A stretch of 64,000 nt of DNA from Pseudisothecium myosuroides. Taxonomy: Eukaryota; Streptophyta; Bryopsida; Hypnales; Lembophyllaceae. This document shows, piece after piece, positions 57,391 to 64,000 of the stretch. Both the position numbers and the translations under genes were made by a program. Location: contig OX637297.1 in assembly GCA_951799445.1 (NCBI GenBank), forward strand, positions 14,012,001 to 14,076,000. The letters run 5' to 3'. Under the pieces are notes generated by a model that had not been told where the DNA came from, searched no databases, and saw only the letters and a program-made list of their open reading frames with translations. The number at the start of each line of letters is the position of its first letter. The stretch's first letter is position 1.

Positions 57391-59760
57391 AGGGGCACTG
57401 GCAAAAAATATAGGAACTGCGTGCAAAAAAATATAGGGTCTAATATATTCATTGTAGGTAATATTTGTAATAAATTACATATATTATAGGATGCTTTAAA
57501 AGTGTAAAATATGATTATATGTAATATAGGGTTGGATATAATACCATAAAATTATATAAATGGTACATGTAAAATAGCATATATTGAATGAGATATTGGA
57601 AAAGGAAAGGGATATACTACGTACATAGGTTATATGGGCTCTAAAATTGTAAATGGAAATGAAAAATCTGCTTTCTATTTAAGTTATGGATGTCTTTTGG
57701 ACCCAATACTCTACCAAACGGCCTAAATTTTAGCATAGGATATGTATCTAATGTAGTATCCAAAGTAAGGTATTCCAAGTGCATTATTGAATGAGTGGTT
57801 TTGAATTGTTGTTGACAAGGTGCAGGAAGGAAAATGCAATGAGCTCGTTGTTTTGTTTGGAACTGACCTACCGTTCTTGTAGCTTTAGAATGGTTTGCAC
57901 TGGCTGTATTTTACTTAGGCATATCATTATTGTGTTTGATTTTTGGTGCCCTGTTTTGGAAGAAGAAATTTGAGGCCAAACATCGCTAGTATTCACACAG
58001 CGGATGAGGTTTCATATGGTAGAGGTTTTCTTGGTTTTGGACGTAGACCTTGCTTTAGGGTGAGCGTGTCTTGTTGAATTGTGGGTTACCTTCAGTTCTC
58101 TTAGAGCTTTGCATGCTAGAAGTAAGTATTTCACATCTTGTTTTGCTTGGAATTATCTGCACTCTACCATCGTTTCAATTCTTGCTTTCTAGGATTTAGG
58201 GTTTGGCTATTAGCCAATGTTGCTGCCAAATTTGCTCTCCAGGTCTTTTTTTCTGCCTCATTGGAGTCGGCTGCCACCAACGGCGCTAGAGTGTGAGCGG
58301 CAAGTGATGAGCAATGAGCATTGAGCAATGAGCAATTAGACTTGAACGCTCACTAAGATTTTTTACTAAAAATAGATATATCAGAGTTATAAATAGTGAT
58401 GTCAAATCCAAAATAGTAATGTTAAAATTACCAAAATAGAGATTATTAAAAATAAAATTATCAAAAAATCAATTTATTGCTAAAATTTTTTAATTTGAGG
58501 TAGTTATTTAGCATTCAAATGTTGTAGGTAGGGCCTAGAATGATAGCTTGGCCTCTCCTACAACATGAAAAGTACTACCATAGAAGTGATGTGAAAATGA
58601 ACTTCATCCATGTTATCCATTCATTTTTTATAATAATTGAAAAATAATTGAATTGGAAAATATTTGAACTGTAATTTAATTTAATTTAATTTTTTCAAAA
58701 AAAATCAAAAAAAATTTCTTAGGAAAAATAAAATTATTTAGCACATAGCTCCTCGGATTTGAAAGAGCTACCCTTCAATTTTGAAAAGCCTTCCATTGGC
58801 TCCAAAGGACCTTTACATAGAACTTAAAACCTTTAACTCCTAAAAGCCTATTGTCCCTTTGGGAGACAAATGAGATTTTGGGGAGGTACCTACAAGCTGA
58901 ATTTTTGTTGTGATTTCTTGAAGCTTTTTTTTGAAGATGGAAAAACTAGTAAGTTTTAAGGGAATATAATCTTTTTCACAATTGGTGCCTCGGAACAGAA
59001 GTTATGACCAAATAAGCTCAAAACAGGGGACGGGTGGCAGCCCAGGCAGCAAAATAAAATTGCAAAAATTTGAATTTTTTTTTTATCTTTTCTCTCATAG
59101 ATTATATTTTTGTCTATCTAGAAAGCTTTTATTCATTTCATTTGGATTTGTTATGAGAAAGTTATGGACACTCTTGTTTTTTGGGCAGTTTGAGCATCTT
59201 TTTGAAAAAAATAACTTGTTGGATTCATTTTTGAATGCAATTTTTCAAATTTTTCAAATTTTTTTTTATTTGCATGGTTTAGTTTAGTTTCTAGAACAAT
59301 CTCACCATTGCAATTAGTGCATTTTAATTCCATCTAAAATATATGAATATTTTAGATTTTCCTCCTATCTTATACCTACTTCTACTTAACAATTTTCTTA
59401 AGAATGATATTTAAGTTCTTTTGAATTTTTGTTTTTTCCTAGACTCTCAACTCAATTCTCCACTATAAAGATTTAAAGCTCAAAATGCTGAAGTGCAAAA
59501 CTTCTAAGTTAAAAATGTTTAAAATCAAAAAATCTTGTCCCGCAACAGGGTTGTCTTGTCTGACACGTTTTTGGATTTAGGTGTCGTGTTGGACGTCTGA
59601 CGTCGCGTGTCGTATAGGACAACATGACGGATGGGCGTTGCACCTCGTTGCACAAGGGTAAAAAAATTTACCCCTCAGTAATTCGATTTCGCCTATGTGG
59701 CACGTTCCAAAATCTAACGTGGAAACTCATGTATGCGACTGTGGGTGGGGGCACGTGCAG
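57391..59760. other. AT-rich spacer with dispersed repeat traces
   Basis: No gene seen. A GAGCAATGAGCA microsatellite lies near 58300-58340. The piece near 59290-59340 resembles 17575-17640. GTGTCGTGTTGGACGTCTGA near 59580 begins a GC-richer part. Confidence 0.45.
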
Positions 59761-59769
59761 GTCACGGTA

Positions 59770-60045
59770 AGGGGACATCGGGTCCAAATTCCAAGGCGAC
59801 ATCGGGTCCAGGATGAGGGGCGACTTCGGGTTCGATGGTGACCTCGGGTACAGGGGCCTCTGGGCGACATCGGGTGAAGAACGCTGGGCGACTTCGGGTC
59901 CTTGGGACCTCGGGTCCACCACCTTGGGCAACCTCGAGTTCAAGTGCGACCGCGGATTGAGGTTTAGGTGGGCGACTGCGCGTAATTTGAAGTGCGGCTG
60001 TCGGTTCAGTGGGCGACCTCGGGTCAAGAAGGCGACCTTGGGTCT
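59770..60045. repeat. GC-rich minisatellite with GGCGACNTCGGGT units
   Basis: About 13 degenerate units of 15-30 bp built on GGCGACATCGGGTCC (also GACTTCGGGT and GACCTCGGGT). Frames on both strands are Pro/Arg/Ser- or Gly/Asp-rich by-products. Confidence 0.75.
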
Positions 60046-60064
60046 ACCTTTTTAGGTTTTAGGG

Positions 60065-60570
60065 CGGATATAGGTCCCTCTTAACCCCTATATGCCCAAA
60101 ACTTTCTTTTAGTTTTACCACTAGTAGAAAATCTGCCCGGTTTTGTTGTTTTGGTCGCGTTGATGATCAACAAATTTTTGTTGATTAACATAAATCTGTT
60201 GATCATCAACGCGACCAAAACAACAAAACTGGATAGATTTTCTACTAGTGTACGGATTTGCTCCAAATTCACAAGAAAAGTCAATAAATTTTATAATTCT
60301 ATGAATTTTAGGGAAATGGTTACCGTACAAATTCTAAAGGGACTTGTTAAAGATCACATAGAAAAAGGACACACAACAACATCACTTATGGATCGAAAAA
60401 ATATAATGTGGGAGTCTGAGGGTGTTCAAACTCCTATATTGATTTGAAGTCTTCCGATCCGCTTTTCACATGTCAAATCTAGAAACTGGTTACATTCAAA
60501 AATATGAAGTTCAATGGGATAACATGTATAACCCCTATCAATTTCAGGCTTCTCACAAATAAGCTATTTA
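60065..60570. repeat. Dispersed repeat, copy 3, interrupted by a MITE
   Basis: It matches 20.13-20.5 kb from TTAACCCCTATATGCCC through ACCGTACAAATTCTAA and CATCACTTATGGATC to GTATAACCCCTATCAATTTC. The 132-bp MITE at 60119-60250 is the main difference. Confidence 0.75.
60119..60250. mobile_element. 132-bp CACTA-type MITE, target duplication TAC
   Basis: Ends CACTAGTAGAAAATCTG and GATTTTCTACTAGTG, flanked by TAC (60116-60118 and 60251-60253). The interior pairs fully: TTGTTGTTTTGGTCGCGTTG with CAACGCGACCAAAACAACAA around GATCAACA.. sequence. Confidence 0.93.
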
Positions 60571-60697
60571 ATTACTCAAAATGAAGCTTTTACTTCCAAA
60601 TATGCTAGAAGTTCAGGAACTTCAACTACAAATCTTTACTACAAAACAGATAAGCTAAACCCTTCAAACACTAATGTCTACTGTATTGCCTAGACAT

Positions 60698-63600
60698 CTA
60701 GTTCCTTGGTTCGTAAGTGGAATCGCTTTGTACTTCATCAGTGTCGGGGTCCGTATCCTCATGCGACTCTGGGGGGCTCCTATTGTCCCCTGAGCTCTCG
60801 TTCTTGTCATCTTCTCTTGTTACTGGTTCATTTCGTATCTCACGTTCAATCTCAGAGTTAAGGTTCCGTACTTCAATATCTTGACCACCCGGGACTTCCG
60901 TTGGCACCAATCGCTTCGTGAGCCTCCTTGCATTGGTGGTTCCATCAATGTTGGGCCCTTCTCTATTCAGTTGACCAACAATTTGCGTGGAACATCCCGC
61001 CCCTATGCTATATTGTTGGACAACCTTGTTTACACGTTTAGGATTCCTCTGTGCCCTCTCATCCCTGGTCCTGAAACGCTTCTTTGTTCATCTTTTGCAT
61101 CCATGCATTGCACGTGATGATTCTCCAAGGCCAGATAGAAGTGAAGGTTGAGTAGGCTGGGGAGCTGAGCCACGAATGTCTTCATCAACGCTCGATATTG
61201 CAGGTCGGTGTCCAGGCAGCCTTGACCGTAGCCAAGTTCGTGGCTTGTCCACGATTGGAGGGTGCATTACGCGTCATGTTCAGGACTCTATCCAATGGAA
61301 CATTATCTGAATCATATCCCCTTGCATTAGATGTTCGAGGATTTCCTTCGTTCAATACTGCTGGAATTAGAATTCTCTCGTGTGGCACTTCATCAACGAG
61401 AGGTGCCTCTCCTTGCCGTTCACTTCCTAAACTTCTACGTGCAGCGCTCCGAAGATTCATTGCTGGGCTCAAAGGCACCCGTGCTAGTACCGGAGATCTC
61501 GTCCGCCGTGATGATGCTGCCATAGGACTACGTAAGCCTTCTTCGTTTAATACTGTAGGAATTGGAATTCTCTCATGTGCCACTTCATTGATAGGAGGTG
61601 CCTCTCCTTGCCGTTCACTTCCTAAACCTCTATGTGCAGCGCTCCGAAGATTCAATGCTAGGCTCGAAGGCACCCATGCCGGTACTGGAGATCTCGTCCG
61701 CCAATCTAATGCTGGCATAGGGCTCCGTAAGCCTTCAATGTCCAGATCGAGAGTTAATTCCCTCAACGGCGGTAAATCCTCTATTGGATCCGCATGCCAC
61801 GCACGAACCCGGACCGGTGAAGGTGAACGTAAGATTTCTTCCTCAGCTGAATTGTTCCCATCATTGCCTGCCGCAAACGTGTTTGGATAAAAACGTTGTC
61901 GTCGATAAGGAGACACATGAGGAGGAATCATTGCAGCCCAGACATTGCCACGTAGGCGCTCCTCTTCGTCCCTACAATTCTTGTTCGCTTCCATGAAATT
62001 GGGAATCACTTCTTCCTCATCTTCCGATTCCAATGGCTCATCCTGCTCCGGAACCTCATCCTCCTCCGGAACCTCATCCTCCTCTACAAGGAGGTCCTCG
62101 TAGAAAAGAGCAGGATTGTGTCCACGTTTCTCACATTCCAGTTTGTTGTTCGCGTAAATGTATACCAATGTCTCCGCCTTGGATGTGGCTAGGCAGTTTC
62201 GCACTTTATTGTGCACAAACGAATACATGCTCCAATTCCTCTCAAATGAAGATGCTGAGCACGTCAACCCGAGAATTCTCTTTGCAATCTTCGAAAGAGC
62301 ATTGCCACCCACCCGGTTCCACCACTGATGAGGGAGTAATTTACATTGATTGATATCGGGAGCCTCCAACAAGGGGTCGAATGGACTGGTCTTCTCTTCA
62401 AATTGCGTCAACTCCATCATTGCCTCATAAAAGGACACTCCCAGTGGCGCGCTCATTTTTTGTATGACTCGATTCAGGGCTCGCTTGGCTTCTCCATCGT
62501 TATGAATGGAAGGTAAATCTGTCAAGAAGGGGTTCAATAGTGCCCCCGCAAAGTGCAAGTTCGTTCTCATCAACTTCCAACGAGCGTCAAACTGAGCCTC
62601 GTACCTGTCTGCCACCACCGGATCTAGCTCAAACGGCACTCGTCTGAGACTAAACACGTGGGTTCTCAAGTTTGCCGTTATTAACCAAGCTTGAGGCATT
62701 GCCGAAATTTTGCCATCAAAATGACAAAGAGCCAGGAGGACGGGCTCTACCATGTACAAAAAATTGTTGCACCTTGTCCAAAACACATCCGCTTTTATGT
62801 TCATCCAACACTCCTTTCCTCGGGCAAGAAGTACGTGCCCGTTTTTCCTCTGCTCCAAACTGAACTCAAACGCCATGTAGGTGTCATCACTGACCACAAA
62901 GTTCAACGCTTGACGTAACTCCACCAAACGGTCTATCATCAAGAAATTGGTGGCGAAGTGTGTTTGACCTGGAAGTCTCAACGCCTTGTTCGGTGACCAC
63001 TTCCGAAACAAAGCCAAAGTAAATTGGTATTTTTTTATGTACTTTACTATATCCCTACAATCTGCCACCAATTCCTTCATCTTCAAATCTTTTCCCCAAT
63101 CTTCCAAAAGTAAGTCCAGGATGTGTGCTGCACACCCCTGTTTATACATATGAGGGTACTTCAACTCCAAGCTTGTCATGGCCCCTGTCATTACTGCAGC
63201 GTTGTCCGTACAAAGTTGCACAATGTTGAGAGGACCAACCTCCTCTATGTATTGCAACATCTTCTCCGTCGTGTAGGCAATGTCCTTTCTATCTCCCGTG
63301 CTATCCACCGATCCCCAAAAGACATCCCCAGCAGGACAGACCAGCATCATGTTCATCAATGGACGCACATTGGTATCAGACCAACCATCCGAACAAAAAG
63401 TTGCTCCGTATTGGCTAATAGAGTTCTTCGTCCGCTCAGAGACCACATTTGTAACGGCTCCTTTCTTCACATCTATCATCTTTGTCCGCACTGCGTTGTA
63501 CGATGGCAGGTGGTACACAATTCCAGCTACCGCCATTTCCTTGACTGCGTTCACGAAGGCAAGGTGTCGCACAACATTGAATGCAATATTGGCCTCATAA

Positions 63601-64000
63601 AAGAAAGAAGCCCACATCTTATCTAACTTCTGCCTGAGGCCCACTTGTAACACCTCATCCATACTTCTTTGACGAAAAACAGAAGGTCGATTAGGCCTTC
63701 TCTGGACTACGGCGGGAGTAGAATCTACTGAATCGGGAGTAGGAGTTGTTGTTTCGTCCATGCTAGTAGGGTTCGCTGAGACTTCCGCCTCCACGTCCAC
63801 TAGAGGCTGAACAAGGGACTCTGCTACTGCATTGCCTACATTACCGGGAACTGGTGCCTCGTACATCTCTTCGTAGCTCATGGATTTAGGAACAAACCCT
63901 CCACAATTTTCAAACTTCTGACGTACACACCTTGGCATTTCCTTACAACGATCTGACAAGGGATTACCGCCAATCATGTCCAAAATGAATGAATGCCCTC
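60698..64000 (-). CDS. hAT transposase (DUF659 plus hAT dimerisation domain), partial at window end
   Basis: The minus frame is open from the window edge to 61185, at least 932 codons, so the N-terminus lies outside. The first visible residues (G-N-P-L-S-D-R-C) look like the end of a BED zinc finger, but that is outside view. DUF659-type features: C-S-D-G-W-S-D (Asp199 counting from 63983), C-T-D-N-A-A (Asp260) and G-C-A-A-H-I-L-D-L-L-L-E-D-W (C-x-x-H). Further on lies the C-terminal dimerisation motif S-S-F-E-R-N-W-S-M-Y. It would cut and paste hAT elements (8-bp target duplications, family knowledge). A Pro/Ser/Arg-rich tail has a 65-residue tandem duplication. After the stop at 61185 a frame one base off stays protein-like to TAA..TAG region ending at 60698, with one TGA near 61085, so the true C-terminus probably was there. 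The core has no internal stop, so it may be recently active. Confidence 0.85.
61347..61736. repeat. 195-bp tandem duplication within the hAT coding tail
   Basis: Two units, 61347-61541 and 61542-61736, share blocks such as GGTGCCTCTCCTTGCCGTTC and GCAGCGCTCCGAAGATTCA. The period is a multiple of three, so the frame is kept and the protein has two 65-residue copies. Confidence 0.85.

Noticed and set aside
59668..60055. 119-codon minus and 80-codon plus frames
   Set aside because: Both cover the GGCGACNTCGGGT minisatellite and have no domain.
61198..63626. Plus-strand frames of 167-230 codons opposite the hAT gene
   Set aside because: They are the complement of a strongly supported transposase frame.

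Overview
This window is nuclear DNA from a plant-lineage (streptophyte) eukaryote. Reasons seen in the sequence: multi-exon genes with GT..AG introns, interstitial TTTAGGG (plant telomere-type) runs, plant-type CACTA (TNP2 plus DUF4218/DUF4216) and hAT transposases, long AT-rich spacers and many tandem repeats. I cannot name the species. A DUF7869-type gene and a ParB/methyltransferase-like gene lean me towards a charophyte, bryophyte, lycophyte or fern rather than a flowering plant, but that is inference. Almost every gene-like stretch belongs to a mobile element or looks mobile; I see no convincing single-copy host housekeeping gene.

Layout. 0-5 kb: decayed minus-strand CACTA-associated gene with a Transposase_24-like core. 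5.5-6.6 kb: promoter and first coding piece of a retroelement-like unit, then a tRNA-like SINE head. 7.2-31.1 kb: the most interesting block. A DUF7869 protein (minus, 7.2-10.0 kb) has an array of about 31 palindromes upstream of it. About 14 kb of AT-rich, repeat-filled spacer follows. A second array of the same palindrome sits just upstream of a three-exon plus-strand gene (24.4-28.3 kb) with a ParB-like motif followed by degenerate DNA-methyltransferase motifs. Single palindromes also lie in both introns of that gene. A HAD/FCP1-like gene (28.8-30.1 kb) and an unrecognised two-exon gene (30.3-31.1 kb) follow on the same strand. I propose that 7-31 kb is one large, undescribed mobile element or its remains. 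31.6-34.4 kb: retroelement-like ORF with long coiled coil and LTR-like flank. 34.4-35.6 kb: decayed minus-strand gene. 37-41.7 kb: no genes seen. 41.7-42.8 kb: 1.1-kb fold-back CACTA element holding a tRNA-like sequence. 43.5-48.7 kb: decayed CACTA TNP2 transposase gene. 50.1-52.4 kb: coiled-coil plus RING-like gene, split by a CACTA MITE and carrying several stops. 53.6-54.4 kb: truncated second copy of the DUF7869 gene, with its own, different palindrome set beside it. 55-60.6 kb: MITEs, minisatellites and dispersed repeats. 60.7-64 kb: large hAT transposase running off the window end.

Two themes join these parts. First, five CACTA-type elements, four of them 132-207 bp MITEs, share CACTAGTAG-type or CACTAGAAG-type ends and each has a perfect 3-bp target duplication; one sits in the RING-like gene, and taking it out with one target copy restores that frame. 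Second, most decayed genes keep one long reading frame broken by TAG/TGA/TAA at places where CAG, CGA or CAA would fit, as expected from C-to-T decay of methylated, silenced elements.
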